Below are positions 17,316 to 26,503 of a stretch of DNA of 64,000 nucleotides, one piece after another. The DNA comes from Candidatus Coatesiibacteriota bacterium (GTDB taxonomy: Bacteria; RBG-13-66-14; B26-G2; JAUVZD01), in the NCBI GenBank assembly GCA_030602715.1, contig JAUVZD010000002.1:124001-188000 (forward strand), written 5' to 3'. Position 1 is the stretch's first letter; each line of letters begins with the position of its first letter. Made by a program: the position numbers and the translations under genes. The notes beneath the pieces were generated by a model. That model was not told where the DNA came from. It ran no database searches and worked only from the letters and a program-made list of their open reading frames with translations.

Positions 17316-17936
17316 ATGAGAGCTTCTTTGTCAATCATGCTTTTTCTGGTTTTGCCCTCTTTGACATTTGGGGTAACCATCTTCTCCGAGGAGTTCAGCA
17401 ATCCGGATGGATGGTGGGGCAGTGAAACGCCCCCCACCGGCTGGGTGATAATTGACGACGGGGGTTACCAGGAGGAAAACGACTGGCACCAGGAGTCCTT
17501 CGGTTCCGATGACCTCGCTTCCATCGGTTACTTTCCAGAAGAGGAACCCATGTCCGATGTGTTATATCGCATCGGGATGGACTGCAGTTCAGTTGAAGAG
17601 TGCACTCTGGACTACTGGTTCTCGCTTGACTGGTATAATAACCCACCCTTCACATACGCAGGGAGTTTCTGCATCTTCGGTTCAACCGACAGCTTCAATC
17701 TTGATTGGCATACCATCCTGCAGGTGGACTGGCCCGACGATATCCCCTCCGGCGTCTATGCCCAGGATATAAGTTCATGGGCTGACCTGAACCCCAATGT
17801 CGGCATCAGGTTCCAACTCAGTCTCAACAATTCCTGGGGGCTGAACTTCGCACATCTGGACAGCGTCCAGATAAAAGGTGAGAACGTCGCCGTACAGCCT
17901 GCATCCCTGGGCAAACTGAAGGCAATCTACCATTAG
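17316..17936 (+). CDS. Secreted W/D/G-rich protein, tandem family member 4, with conserved C-terminal tag
   Basis: AAAAGGAGGAAG before the ATG and a signal peptide (MRASLSIMLFLVLPSLTFG). The domain pattern FSEEFSNPDGWWGSETPPTGW, ENDWHQ, PEEEPMSDVLY, GSTDSFNLDWHTIL, ISSWADLN is collinear with member 3. Ends VQPASLGKLKAIYH. It is followed at once by a long palindromic terminator. Confidence 0.85.
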   Translation: MRASLSIMLFLVLPSLTFGVTIFSEEFSNPDGWWGSETPPTGWVIIDDGGYQEENDWHQESFGSDDLASIGYFPEEEPMSDVLYRIGMDCSSVEECTLDYWFSLDWYNNPPFTYAGSFCIFGSTDSFNLDWHTILQVDWPDDIPSGVYAQDISSWADLNPNVGIRFQLSLNNSWGLNFAHLDSVQIKGENVAVQPASLGKLKAIYH

Positions 17937-17958
17937 GCTGTAAGACTGCGCAGACATT

Positions 17959-18001
17959 AAAAAGCCCCCCCGCCCCGCCGATGGCGGGGGGGGGCTTTTT
18001 T
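17959..18001. terminator. GC-palindrome terminator after family member 4
   Basis: AAAAAGCCCCCCCGCC stem with GGCGGGGGGGGGCTTTTT, T-run to the right and A-run to the left, so usable by both convergent genes. Confidence 0.85.
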
Positions 18002-18023
18002 GCGTTAGTTAGATAATTCCCTA

Positions 18024-18590
18024 TTATGCTGAGGCGGAAAAGTCGGGTCTTATCTCGCTTATGCAGGTGTCCTCCCACTTCTCCCCCCGAAAGACCTGGT
18101 CTATGGTGAACTTGACCCAACTCACTCCTTTGCCGTCCAGGGGGTGAAATTGGGTGGTCTCCTGGTCGTTGAGCTCTAAATTTGCCTTCCCTCCATTGGA
18201 GAATTCCACCGCCAGCATCTTGACCGCAGCGTTATCATAATAGCGTTCCTCATCAATGGCGAAGCCGTTGATGATATCCACCCCAGTGATATCCACCGGC
18301 ACATTGAAGGTGAACTTCACCCATTCACCCTGCCCCCAGCCTTTGGCTCCCTCCGCCCAGCAGGTGCTGGCAAGCCCGTCGTTGACCTTTTCCGGGGCGA
18401 AGCGGTCCGGTTCCTTGGGATGCTCCATCAGAACGCTGGAAGCTTCAATCTTCTCTATCCTCGCCTGCACCTCCGCCTCCGTCGGCTCAACCTCCTCCGT
18501 TGGCTCAACCTCTTCCTTCTTACAACCCAGATACAACAGCAAGAAGAAGGCGATAAAGACGGCAATTAACAGGACTAATGCCCGGTTCAT
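18024..18590 (-). CDS. Lipoprotein with a discoidin/NADase-type glycan-binding domain
   Basis: 188 residues. N-terminal hydrophobic segment ends in the lipobox LYLGC (Cys ~23), so the protein is probably lipid-anchored. A Glu/Pro/Thr-rich tether with a duplicated EEVEPTE motif follows. The domain from ~residue 45 (SSVLMEHPKEPDRFAPEKVNDG, TCWAEGAKGWGQGEWVKFTF, GVDIINGFA) matches the F5/8-type-C-like beta sandwich often called NADase-type glycan-binding. Role: probably surface sugar binding. Convergent with the secreted tandem array. Confidence 0.8.
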   Translation of the reverse strand: MNRALVLLIAVFIAFFLLLYLGCKKEEVEPTEEVEPTEAEVQARIEKIEASSVLMEHPKEPDRFAPEKVNDGLASTCWAEGAKGWGQGEWVKFTFNVPVDITGVDIINGFAIDEERYYDNAAVKMLAVEFSNGGKANLELNDQETTQFHPLDGKGVSWVKFTIDQVFRGEKWEDTCISEIRPDFSASA

Positions 18591-18731
18591 AATCCATCCT
18601 TTTCCTTTGGGCGTTTATTTATGGCGATATTAACACCCTTTGCCAGCAACAGTCAATAGAAAGTCTCTCAAAGGTGGATTTTGCGGAATAATGTGGCGAA
18701 AAGATATTCTGCAAATTATCGTTTTTTTAAC

Positions 18732-18760
18732 TTGACAATAGAAATCTGTTTACTTAAAAT
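18732..18760 (+). promoter_or_regulatory. Strong promoter upstream of the gene at 18877
   Basis: TTGACA (18732-18737), 17 nt, TAAAAT (18755-18760). Confidence 0.65.
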
Positions 18761-18794
18761 ACGAGGTGAAAATCCGCTTTTTTTCAGATTTTTC

Positions 18795-18823
18795 TTGCAT
18801 CTTTTTGGAATATGTGCTATCTT
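18795..18823 (+). promoter_or_regulatory. Second promoter upstream of the gene at 18877
   Basis: TTGCAT (18795-18800), 17 nt, TATCTT (18818-18823). Same TTGCAT -35 as at 14992. Confidence 0.45.
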
Positions 18824-18876
18824 ATCTCCACATTGGAGCTAACCTTAAACCACTAAACCAAACGAAGGAGTGAAAG

Positions 18877-19557
18877 ATGGGAAAGTTACCTATCTTTCTG
18901 GTTGCGGTTATATTGGTAGTTGCGTTAGCAGCTACAGCAGACCAGATGAAGCCAACCAAGCTCAACAGTTCATCGGCTTCCCATCCCTTCCCCGGCTCCG
19001 GCGATGTTGAGATGTACTACTATGGAAACCCCATGTATTACTCTACCATGTACATTGAACATCTGTTAGCGGTCAACTACGACCCGGATGACGCCTACAC
19101 CTTTGGCTGGGAATTTCACCATGACTACGAAATCGTTGAGATTGACACCATGTGGTATAACCCCGGCGGAGCTGACGGAAGCGCTGCCTTCTGGATCTGC
19201 CCCGACGATGGTGGGGTGCCCGACTTGAGCAACCCCTGGGTAGAGGGCACGCTCAACTACGCCGGTGTCTACTATCCCGCCTATTACGAGTATGACATTG
19301 ACGACCCGGTATGCGTGCCAGCGCTCACCATCAGCTGGCTCGTCGTTGAGGTCAATGCCTTTTCCGACTACCCCTTTACCGACGGTGGCGGTAACAGCGG
19401 CCACTCCTGGTACAGCCAAGACGGCGGCACCACCTGGCATCTCGCCTTCAGTTCTGAGCTGATTGACTTTGTCTGGAGTGCCTGGGCTGACGAGTGCGAC
19501 GACCCTGTCGCAGTCCAAAGCACCTCTCTGGGAAGCGTAAAGGCTCTGTTCAACTAA
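18877..19557 (+). CDS. Secreted protein of unknown fold with the conserved C-terminal tag
   Basis: GAAGGAGTG before the ATG; signal peptide (MGKLPIFLVAVILVVALAATA). The mature ~205 residues differ from the four tandem paralogues: FGWEFHHDYEIVEIDTMWYN, ADGSAAFWICPDDGG, GHSWYSQDGGTTWH, and a probable beta-sandwich. The end VQSTSLGSVKALFN nevertheless carries the shared signature, showing that the tail travels independently of the domain. Two promoters precede it and a palindrome terminator follows. Confidence 0.85.
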   Translation: MGKLPIFLVAVILVVALAATADQMKPTKLNSSSASHPFPGSGDVEMYYYGNPMYYSTMYIEHLLAVNYDPDDAYTFGWEFHHDYEIVEIDTMWYNPGGADGSAAFWICPDDGGVPDLSNPWVEGTLNYAGVYYPAYYEYDIDDPVCVPALTISWLVVEVNAFSDYPFTDGGGNSGHSWYSQDGGTTWHLAFSSELIDFVWSAWADECDDPVAVQSTSLGSVKALFN

Positions 19558-19574
19558 TCACACTCAACGACCAC

Positions 19575-19604
19575 ACCACCCCCGCCGTGGCGGGGGGGGG
19601 GTTT
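19575..19604. terminator. GC-palindrome terminator
   Basis: CCACCCCCGCC-gt-GGCGGGGGGGGGG followed by TTTATTTAT, after the gene at 18877. Confidence 0.75.
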
Positions 19605-19667
19605 ATTTATCAGTTTCTATTAACCTGCGCCAGGTGATTATTGCAGATGAAACGATAGGATTTAAGG

Positions 19668-19696
19668 AAAGGGGCGACCGTATCGGTCGCCCCTTT
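19668..19696 (-). terminator. Terminator of the gene at 19727-20431
   Basis: Perfect 13-bp arms AAAGGGGCGACCG/CGGTCGCCCCTTT around a 3-nt loop, 30 nt past the stop codon. Confidence 0.75.
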
Positions 19697-19726
19697 ACAT
19701 TTAAGTGGGGGTCTTAGCCAGAATGC

Positions 19727-20431
19727 TTAGTGAAACAGGCTCTTAATTTCGCCGACCGAGGACGGTTGTACGGCACTTGGTACTTCGTACCCGGTAATGA
19801 TGTAAGACAATTCGGAATATTCGAAGAAGTAGTCCGGGGCAGAGTACCAAATACCATCATCTGCTTTGAACCAACAATAGTCCTCTACAATGGAGTCTTC
19901 TCTAACCATGAAGAACACATTACTGGAGGTATCACATTGGACAGCGATCCAGTAGTACTCGCCACCGGTTAGCATCACGCATTCGAATTCGAATTCGACA
20001 TTATACACGGTATAGCCGAAGGCCGTCATCCCACTATCGGTTATGTCTACGTCGCCAAGGTCTACACTGAAGGAGATTAAGATATCACCGCCTGGAATGT
20101 CTTCATAGAATATGACATTCATATCGCCTTGGCCCCCAGTAAAGATCGCATGCATGTGCAAGTCCTCAACATTCCAGTCACTACCTTCAGGTGCGGTGTA
20201 GTCAAAGGCTACCCAGCGGTCATAGCTACCACCGCCGGTAAAGGCGGAATAACCGTTGCTGAATTGACCGGAGGAGGTGACCAAGTTGTCAACAAGAACG
20301 TCTTTGAGGCCGTAGTCATAAGCTTCACCAGAACCGTTGCTAGGACCTGTAAAATGGGTATCGGTGTTGATACCGAAGGTCACGCTCGTTAGAGCTAATA
20401 CACTAACGACGATTAAAAAATACTTGAACAT
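19727..20431 (-). CDS. Secreted protein on the opposite strand with the conserved C-terminal tag
   Basis: AAAGGAGG site, then a signal peptide (MFKYFLIVVSVLALTSVTFG). The mature 215 residues are Asp/Tyr/Gly-rich (YDRWVAFDYTAPEGSDWNVEDLHMHAIF, GEYYWIAVQCDTSS) and look like a beta-sandwich extracellular domain; no family recognised. It ends VQPSSVGEIKSLFH, the sixth copy of the signature. The gene has its own consensus promoter and a palindrome just downstream of it, so it is separately regulated. Confidence 0.85.
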   Translation of the reverse strand: MFKYFLIVVSVLALTSVTFGINTDTHFTGPSNGSGEAYDYGLKDVLVDNLVTSSGQFSNGYSAFTGGGSYDRWVAFDYTAPEGSDWNVEDLHMHAIFTGGQGDMNVIFYEDIPGGDILISFSVDLGDVDITDSGMTAFGYTVYNVEFEFECVMLTGGEYYWIAVQCDTSSNVFFMVREDSIVEDYCWFKADDGIWYSAPDYFFEYSELSYIITGYEVPSAVQPSSVGEIKSLFH

Positions 20432-20477
20432 TTCCTTTCCTCCTTTGGTTTGTGTGAGTTTTCAAACACTCCACCTT

Positions 20478-20489
20478 AGAAGCGCTTCT
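20478..20489. promoter_or_regulatory. Palindrome in the 5' leader of the gene at 19727-20431 (possible operator)
   Basis: AGAAGCGCTTCT, a perfect 12-bp palindrome about 20 nt downstream of the -10 element. Confidence 0.4.
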
Positions 20490-20509
20490 CACGCTTCCTA
20501 ACTACTTAT

Positions 20510-20537
20510 ATTATAACGATTTCTAGATGAAAGTCAA
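20510..20537 (-). promoter_or_regulatory. Promoter of the gene at 19727-20431
   Basis: On the minus strand TTGACT (20537-20532), 16 nt, TATAAT (20515-20510). Confidence 0.7.
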
Positions 20538-20718
20538 GTCTTTTTTTACTCTGAGGAACTTTTTTTTCAGCATATTTTCACTTTTCCCATAGATAAACCT
20601 GACAAATTACCCCAATAAACCCGCCAACTCCCCATTTAAACCCTACACTCCTTCCCAATGTATATATTATTAGAGAAGCAAGGATTGAATCCTTACCCAC
20701 AACCAATCCTATAATTAC

Positions 20719-20747
20719 TTGCACCAGGTCCAATTATGCCCTATAAT
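20719..20747 (+). promoter_or_regulatory. Promoter of the TPR gene at 20778
   Basis: TTGCAC (20719-20724), 17 nt, TATAAT (20742-20747). Because it covers the ATG at 20736, translation must start downstream, at 20778. Confidence 0.65.
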
Positions 20748-20777
20748 CTAAGCACCGACGACCGGGACGGAGAGAAG

Positions 20778-21506
20778 ATGCGCTTTCTTAGAGTTGCCAT
20801 CATAACCATATCAGTTTTATTGAGCGGGATTCTGGGGTTAATCCTTGCAGAGCAGAGCGACGCCTACTTGTTTGAATTTGATGAGGAGCTCACCTCCGAT
20901 GACTATCTTGAGCGGGGGAATCAGCTCCTTGCTCTGGGGGAATACAGCTCCGCCCTCACCGAGTTTGATATCGCCCTGGTCCTGGACCCTCAAAATGCCG
21001 ACGCCTATCGTCAGCGGGGCTACGCCCGTTTCCTGCTCAGCCACTACACCGCCGCCGAGATAGACACCACCATCGCTCTACAGCTCAATCCCTACGATAC
21101 CCTGGCCCTCAACAACAGAGCCAACATATACCAGGCGCAGGAGCTATTTGAGCAAGCCCTAGCCGACCTGGACCGGCTGATTGACCTGGACCGGGAGTTC
21201 GCCCCCGCTTTCAACACCCGGGGGTTGATACTCTTCCAGCAGAGCGACTGGGCGGAGGCGGTCTTCAACTTCACCCGTGCTCTGGAAATTGACCCCACCA
21301 TGCTGGAGGCTCATTATAACCGGGGGTTGGTGCTGTTTATGGACTACGACTGGGCCGGCGCCAGCTCCGATTTCAAAGCGGTAATAAATAAGGGTGCGGA
21401 CGACCCCCTGGCGGGAAGCGCACAGCATTATCTGGACTACATGAACACCTTGAAGAGAGTGCCCGATTTTCTGAAATATATGCCATACGACGAAAAACTG
21501 CAATAG
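20778..21506 (+). CDS. Secreted tetratricopeptide-repeat protein
   Basis: Translation from the ATG at 20778 (GGAGAG upstream) gives a signal/anchor sequence (MRFLRVAIITISVLLSGILGLILA) and an acidic spacer. Four or five TPR units follow (DYLERGNQLLALGEYSSALTEF is the first; later ADAYRQRGYARFLLSHY, PAFNTRGLILFQQSDW, LEAHYNRGLVLFMDYDW). Likely a periplasmic binding scaffold. Same design as the proteins at 7974-8639 and 11920-12708 but not adjacent to either. Confidence 0.87.
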   Translation: MRFLRVAIITISVLLSGILGLILAEQSDAYLFEFDEELTSDDYLERGNQLLALGEYSSALTEFDIALVLDPQNADAYRQRGYARFLLSHYTAAEIDTTIALQLNPYDTLALNNRANIYQAQELFEQALADLDRLIDLDREFAPAFNTRGLILFQQSDWAEAVFNFTRALEIDPTMLEAHYNRGLVLFMDYDWAGASSDFKAVINKGADDPLAGSAQHYLDYMNTLKRVPDFLKYMPYDEKLQ

Positions 21507-21672
21507 AATTTTCGCCACAGACCTTTGAGCGAACACACCACACCGCAAAAATCCCCGTAGTCCTCCGTCATTCCGTCTTTGCCGGAAAACCTGCGGACAA
21601 GCAACCAAATTTATATTACAATCTATATATATTTTGCCCCTAAGCTCACATTTTGAGAAAGGAGGGAGATAG

Positions 21673-22347
21673 ATGTTCGCTAAAAAACAGACCATAATCC
21701 ATTGTGCTCTACTACCGATATTGCTGATGACCTGCGCCACCGCCTTTGCTCTATCCTACGGCGACGGCTACTTTTATGTCGGCGGTATGCTGAATCTATA
21801 CAATCCACGGGAGAGCTTTTATCTTGGTGATTACTACTACTATGATGATTTTGAGGTCGCTACCGGTATGGGTCCCGGGATAAATATGGGACTAAACCTC
21901 ACCTCCCATCTGTCCTTCCCGGACATCAGCGCGGATATGATAATCCATAATCTTAAATATCCCTATCGGGGTTATATGGAAAATTTTGATGCCCAAATGG
22001 AACTGCGCATCTACAACATCATGCTGGGTGGAAAGTATAAGTTCGGATACTGGAGAGTTGAACCCTATGTTCGGGCGGGGATACTCTTCCAGGACATCCG
22101 TCTCAAGGAAAGTATAGACTATGTTGACTCTGACGAATATAATTATACCGAAACCAGTTTTTACTGGGGTTTCGCACCTTACATAGGCGGGGGAATAAGC
22201 TACTACATCACACCCAAGATATACATGTCCATTGAAACCCTCTATTCCAACGGGACGGGAAGCTACAAGTCGGTCTATGAAGAATATCACACCATCCGTA
22301 TTGGTGGAAACCATATCAACTTCGCCATGGGATTTATGCCCTTTTAA
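21673..22347 (+). CDS. Small outer-membrane beta-barrel protein, duplicate A
   Basis: AAAGGAGGGAG before the ATG. Signal peptide (CALLPILLMTCATAFA). The mature ~195 residues consist of amphipathic strands with aromatic ends (GYFYVGGMLNLYNP, MGLNLTSHLSFP, GGKYKFGYWRVEPYVRAGILF, FAPYIGGGISYYITPKIYMSIETLYS) and a terminal NFAMGFMPF, i.e. an OmpW/OmpA-like 8-strand barrel with C-terminal Phe. Function unknown. 224 residues, same length as duplicate B. Confidence 0.82.
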   Translation: MFAKKQTIIHCALLPILLMTCATAFALSYGDGYFYVGGMLNLYNPRESFYLGDYYYYDDFEVATGMGPGINMGLNLTSHLSFPDISADMIIHNLKYPYRGYMENFDAQMELRIYNIMLGGKYKFGYWRVEPYVRAGILFQDIRLKESIDYVDSDEYNYTETSFYWGFAPYIGGGISYYITPKIYMSIETLYSNGTGSYKSVYEEYHTIRIGGNHINFAMGFMPF

Positions 22348-22496
22348 GCTCAGCGAAGGGAATTACATTAAAAATCCCCGAAGGTCTCCTTCATTCCGTC
22401 TTTGCCGGAAAACCTGTGGACAAGCAACCAAATTTATATTACAACCTATATGTATTTTTGCCCCTAAGCTCACATTTTGAGAAAGGAGGGAGATAG

Positions 22497-23171
22497 ATGT
22501 TCGCTAAAAAGCAGACCATAATCCGTTGTGCTCTACTGCCGATATTGCTGATGACCTGCGCCACCGCCTTTGCTCTATCCTACAGCGACGGCTACTTTTA
22601 TGTCGGTTCTATGCTGAATCTATACAATCCACGGGAGAGTTTTGAAATCCGTTTTGGTTATAGTGATTCAATGGATGTCGCTACTGGTATGGGTCCCGGG
22701 ATAAATATGGGACTGAACCTCACCTCCCATCTGTCCTTCCCGGATATCAGCGCGGACGTGATAATGCATATGTTGAAGGGCCGCACTTGGATCTACCCTG
22801 AAGGCGATGTTGACTTCAGTAAACAAATGCGTATCTACAACATCATGTTGGGTGGAAAGTATAGATTCGGACATTGGCGTATTGAACCATATGTTCGGGC
22901 GGGGATACTCTTCCAGGATATTCGCCTGCAGGAGAAAGTTAGTCCCCTAAACCCAGATTTTAACGACCATGCCAAAACCGAATTCTACTGGGGTTTTGCA
23001 CCCTACATAGGCGGGGGAATAAGCTACTACATCACACCCAAGATATACATGTCCATTGAAACCCTCTACTCCAACGGGACGGGAAGCTACAAGTCGCCCT
23101 ATGAAGAATATCACACCATACGCATTGGTGGAAACCATATCAACTTCGCATTTGGGGTGCTTCCCTTCTAG
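22497..23171 (+). CDS. Small outer-membrane beta-barrel protein, duplicate B
   Basis: Identical Shine-Dalgarno region and signal peptide to duplicate A; strand segments are nearly identical, while two presumed extracellular loops differ completely (after NPRESF, and after LKG). Ends INFAFGVLPF. Loop-only divergence is what surface exposure and variable selection would produce. A small hairpin follows. Confidence 0.82.
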   Translation: MFAKKQTIIRCALLPILLMTCATAFALSYSDGYFYVGSMLNLYNPRESFEIRFGYSDSMDVATGMGPGINMGLNLTSHLSFPDISADVIMHMLKGRTWIYPEGDVDFSKQMRIYNIMLGGKYRFGHWRIEPYVRAGILFQDIRLQEKVSPLNPDFNDHAKTEFYWGFAPYIGGGISYYITPKIYMSIETLYSNGTGSYKSPYEEYHTIRIGGNHINFAFGVLPF

Positions 23172-23202
23172 TATTCTTTTCCGAATAAGCGATGATAGCT
23201 TA

Positions 23203-23223
23203 GGGCGGGTAAAAGACCCGCCC
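23203..23223 (+). terminator. Hairpin after the barrel duplicates
   Basis: GGGCGGGT-aaaag-ACCCGCCC then CTTATC; weak T-tract. Confidence 0.5.
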
Positions 23224-23243
23224 CTTATCATCTCAATCTCCAC

Positions 23244-23272
23244 TTGACATATCTCCCCCACACCCATAAAAT
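23244..23272 (+). promoter_or_regulatory. Promoter of the barrel gene at 23314
   Basis: TTGACA (23244-23249), 17 nt, TAAAAT (23267-23272). Confidence 0.7.
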
Positions 23273-23313
23273 AGTCCCGAAGAATTTAAAATCTTTCATT
23301 ACCCGGAGGTTCC

Positions 23314-23940
23314 ATGAAAGCACTCCTGATGGCCTGGGCGATAATCGTCATCTCCTGCGCCCTGGCTTCAGCCCTGGAGACGGCGGTGACCGCCGACTTC
23401 GGGGCAGCCCTCCCCACCGGCAAGATGGCTGACCCCTACGGTCCCCCCGAATACGGATGGAACCAGGGGAGAGCGTTCTTTGCCACACTGCTCCTAAACA
23501 TAGGTTTAACCGACCACCTCAGCGCCGAGGGCGGAGCCTTCTACAGCCTGAACCATCTTTACCAAGGCGAGTGGAGCGACCCCAAGTATGTGATTCCCTA
23601 CTCCAAGGTCTTCCTCCTGGTCGCCGGAGCCCGCTTCAACCTCCTCCCCGACTCCAAGTATAATCCCTATCTGCACGGCGGTGGGGGGCTGGGCGCCATA
23701 AGCTATAATATCGCCGACAATTGGGGGAAGGAGCTCTCGCGGCGATATATTGACCCGGCGCTCTATTTCGGTGCCGGGCTGGAGCTGGAAGCCACCGAGA
23801 CCCTCTCCATTGATTTTCCCGTCCGCTACGGGATAATCTTCTGGAAGCCGGACGGAGACGAGGAGTTCATGGTTGACTGGACGAAGGCCACCATCAGGCT
23901 GCTGTATATCGGCACCGGATTCATCTACTGGGCGATGTAG
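23314..23940 (+). CDS. Outer-membrane beta-barrel protein
   Basis: Signal peptide (MKALLMAWAIIVISCALASA), then alternating strands (TADFGAALPTGKM, FFATLLLNIGLTDHLSAEGGAFYSL, VFLLVAGARFNLLPDSKYNPYLHGGGGLGAISY, PALYFGAGLELEATETLSIDFPVRYG) and a terminal LLYIGTGFIYWAM. The GTG-rich pattern is that of OprF/OmpW-like small barrels annotated as outer membrane beta-barrel proteins. Monocistronic with its own consensus promoter. Function unknown. Confidence 0.82.
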   Translation: MKALLMAWAIIVISCALASALETAVTADFGAALPTGKMADPYGPPEYGWNQGRAFFATLLLNIGLTDHLSAEGGAFYSLNHLYQGEWSDPKYVIPYSKVFLLVAGARFNLLPDSKYNPYLHGGGGLGAISYNIADNWGKELSRRYIDPALYFGAGLELEATETLSIDFPVRYGIIFWKPDGDEEFMVDWTKATIRLLYIGTGFIYWAM

Positions 23941-24009
23941 AAACCCTTGTCGGCTTATATCCTTCCTCAGCCAAAACGCCATTTCCGACCCCTCCCCTAT
24001 AAAATCATC

Positions 24010-24477
24010 TCACCTAAGCCCCAGCTCAAAGAACCTCGCCCCCTCTATGGGGTTGTGGCGGTAGGGGGGAATCTCCCGAAAGCCCAGAGACAGGTATAGG
24101 GCTGTGGCGACATCCATCGTGGGGAGGGTGTCCAGGCGCATGCGCTGATAGCCAACTTTGCGCCCCTCCTCTATGACCGCCTCCGCCAGGGTACTTCCTA
24201 TTCCCCTCCGCCTAAATCGGGGACGCACATAGAGCCGTTTCATCTCGCATATCCCCTCGCCGAAGCTCCGCAAAGCCGCCATGCCGGTGACCTCCTCCCC
24301 CCAAAAAGCCAAAAAAAGCCGCCCCTGTGGCGGGGCGTAATCTCCGGGAAGCCCTTCCAGCTCCCCATCAAAATCCTGAAAGGAAAGGTCAATCCCCAGA
24401 TAGTCGACGTATTCGGCAAAAAGCTCCCGCACAAGGGTTAGAGGTTCCCCCGAGCCGGCGGGGACCACCTTAATCAT
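24010..24477 (-). CDS. GNAT-family N-acetyltransferase
   Basis: Start placed at the internal Met at 24477 (MIKVVPAGSGEPL), typical of this family; an in-frame upstream start at 24501 is also possible. Motif A: CEMKRLYVRPRFRRRGIGSTLAEAVIEEG, with RRRGIG binding acetyl-CoA; end pattern TALYLSLGFREIPPYRHNPIEGARFFEL resembles small GNATs acting on small molecules. Substrate unknown. Confidence 0.88.
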   Translation of the reverse strand: MIKVVPAGSGEPLTLVRELFAEYVDYLGIDLSFQDFDGELEGLPGDYAPPQGRLFLAFWGEEVTGMAALRSFGEGICEMKRLYVRPRFRRRGIGSTLAEAVIEEGRKVGYQRMRLDTLPTMDVATALYLSLGFREIPPYRHNPIEGARFFELGLR

Positions 24478-24552
24478 ATTGATTCCTCTCCCATAACCCA
24501 CCCGGTTACACCCGGTAAGTCCCCGGCTGGGGCAGGAATCGCAGCTGACGGG

Positions 24553-24951
24553 CTACTCCTCCGTCTTCACCGTGAAGCTGATAGTGAGGTCCAGCCAGGA
24601 GCCGACCGGCTCCCCGCCGGAGATTGCCGCACTGAACTCATATTCGGATACGGCGGCTATGGCGGCTTCGTTGAAGGCGGCAATCTCCATCGGCTTGCTT
24701 ATCTGAATCTCGCCGATAGAGCCGTCCTCGCTCACCCACACCATCAGTTCCACCGTCCCTTCAATGGCTTTCTCCGCATACTGCGGGGGATAGACCACCT
24801 GGGCGACGGAGAGCACCATAGGGGGAGCATCCTCCACAGGGAAACTAACGCCCCCGGAAATCTCCTCCTCCTCCTGAGCGAGGGTGATAACCTCCACACA
24901 TAACATTATGATGGAGAGGAATATAAAAATCACGGCAACTTTTCGCCTCAT
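24553..24951 (-). CDS. TonB C-terminal-domain (energy-transducer-like) protein
   Basis: From the ATG at 24951 (AGGAGG ten bases upstream) there is a signal-anchor (KVAVIFIFLSIIMLCVEVITLA) followed by a short acidic linker and a TonB-C-like domain (VVYPPQYAEKAIEGTVELMVWVSEDGSIGEIQISKP, FNEAAIAAVSEYEFSAA, LDLTISFTVK). The proline-rich spacer of true TonB is missing, so it may be a periplasmic relative rather than a full energy transducer; no exbBD nearby. Own promoter upstream. Confidence 0.8.
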   Translation of the reverse strand: MRRKVAVIFIFLSIIMLCVEVITLAQEEEEISGGVSFPVEDAPPMVLSVAQVVYPPQYAEKAIEGTVELMVWVSEDGSIGEIQISKPMEIAAFNEAAIAAVSEYEFSAAISGGEPVGSWLDLTISFTVKTEE

Positions 24952-24993
24952 CGCTCTACCTCCTGAAGATATCGGTAAACCCATCCAGAGGAG

Positions 24994-25022
24994 ATTTTAC
25001 GACAAAATGGCACATAAAGCAA
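24994..25022 (-). promoter_or_regulatory. Promoter of the TonB-like gene
   Basis: Minus strand TTGCTT (25022-25017), 17 nt, TAAAAT (24999-24994). Confidence 0.6.
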
Positions 25023-25032
25023 TAAAAAATTA

Positions 25033-25054
25033 AGGCGAGGAAACATATCCTCGC
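25033..25054 (-). terminator. Terminator of the MNT/HEPN unit
   Basis: GGCGAGG-aaacatat-CCTCGCC stem; in the leftward direction followed by TTAATTTTTT. Similar stems with an internal CATAT occur at 25863-25888 and near 26951. Confidence 0.7.
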
Positions 25055-25087
25055 CGCAAAATAAATATATGCCTTCATTAATTATTT

Positions 25088-25815
<728 letters not shown>

Positions 25816-25862
25816 ATCGCCAGAATTGTAACATTCGTGGGTGACATATCAAGTATAATAAA

Positions 25863-25888
25863 AAGGCGGGGATTCATATCCCCGCCGA
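25863..25888 (-). terminator. Terminator of the gene at 25896-26174
   Basis: GGCGGGGA-ttcata-TCCCCGCC stem with AAAAA to its left (T-run on the minus strand). Confidence 0.75.
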
Positions 25889-25895
25889 CAGGTCA

Positions 25896-26174
25896 TCACT
25901 GACCCACACTATCTATCCTGTATATTTTCTTCTCCCTTGAAGCCATCAGGAATTCCTGAAGGACTTCAAAGATCAGCCCTTCAATCTCCTCAACATTCTC
26001 CTCGTGAACATTTTCAAAAAATTCGGCTAAAAACCTCTTGTCAAATCCGTCCGGTTCGGGAATTCCAAGCCTTTTCAGAAGAACCTTTGAAGTTATCAGA
26101 CCGGTTACCGCTGCGTTTCGTGCAAATTGACCTGCAAATAATAAGACTGATTCCTTGATCTCTTCCCTTTCCAT
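25896..26174 (-). CDS. Small helical protein of unknown function
   Basis: 92 residues with AAGGAGATG just before the ATG and a terminator after the stop, so probably a genuine monocistronic gene. Predicted mostly alpha-helical (EIKESVLLFAGQFARNAAVTGLITSKVLL, VEEIEGLIFEVLQEFLM). No signal peptide or recognised family. Confidence 0.6.
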   Translation of the reverse strand: MEREEIKESVLLFAGQFARNAAVTGLITSKVLLKRLGIPEPDGFDKRFLAEFFENVHEENVEEIEGLIFEVLQEFLMASREKKIYRIDSVGQ

Positions 26175-26503
26175 TATTCATCTCCTTTATATTTCGCTAA
26201 TAGTTGCCCTGATATTCTGCTAACGGTTACCCTAAACCCCTCCTGCATCGTTAAACTTATCATTTTCAAAATTATACACTAAATAAACCGATTTGTCAAT
26301 AGCCTTAACGGGTTTAATCGTCAATAGCCCCATGCGTCACTGACCCCGCCAATAGGCGGGGCGACTCCTGCTTCTTCAGCCCCGCCAATAGGCGGGGGAT
26401 GGGCGAGGAGCCCCCTGTCGCCCTCACTGACCCCGCCAAAGGCGGGGCCCTAGTAGCTGGTGGAGACCTCATTAAAGTGATGGTGAGACTTACTCCCTCT
26501 GGG
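26175..26503. repeat. Intergenic repeat cluster: three GC palindromes
   Basis: No convincing gene. Contains CCCCGCC-aata-GGCGGGG at 26344-26361 and 26380-26397 and CCCCGCC-aaa-GGCGGGG at 26431-26447; the first and third follow CACTGA. This is the densest cluster of the repeat in the window. The part next to 26175 is AT-rich and probably holds the promoter of the leftward small gene. Confidence 0.8.

Larger units (their letters stand above)
21545..23171 (+). repeat. Tandem duplication of a ~0.8-kb gene unit
   Basis: The leader and 5' coding part starting near 21545 recur almost unchanged from about 22370, including TTCCGTCTTTGCCGGAAAAC and GAGAAAGGAGGGAGATAG. The two genes diverge mainly in the middle, which suggests recent duplication with diversification of loops. 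Confidence 0.85.

Noticed and set aside
26344-26447. CRISPR array
   Set aside because: Palindromes are irregularly spaced, and without unique spacers of constant length or nearby cas genes.
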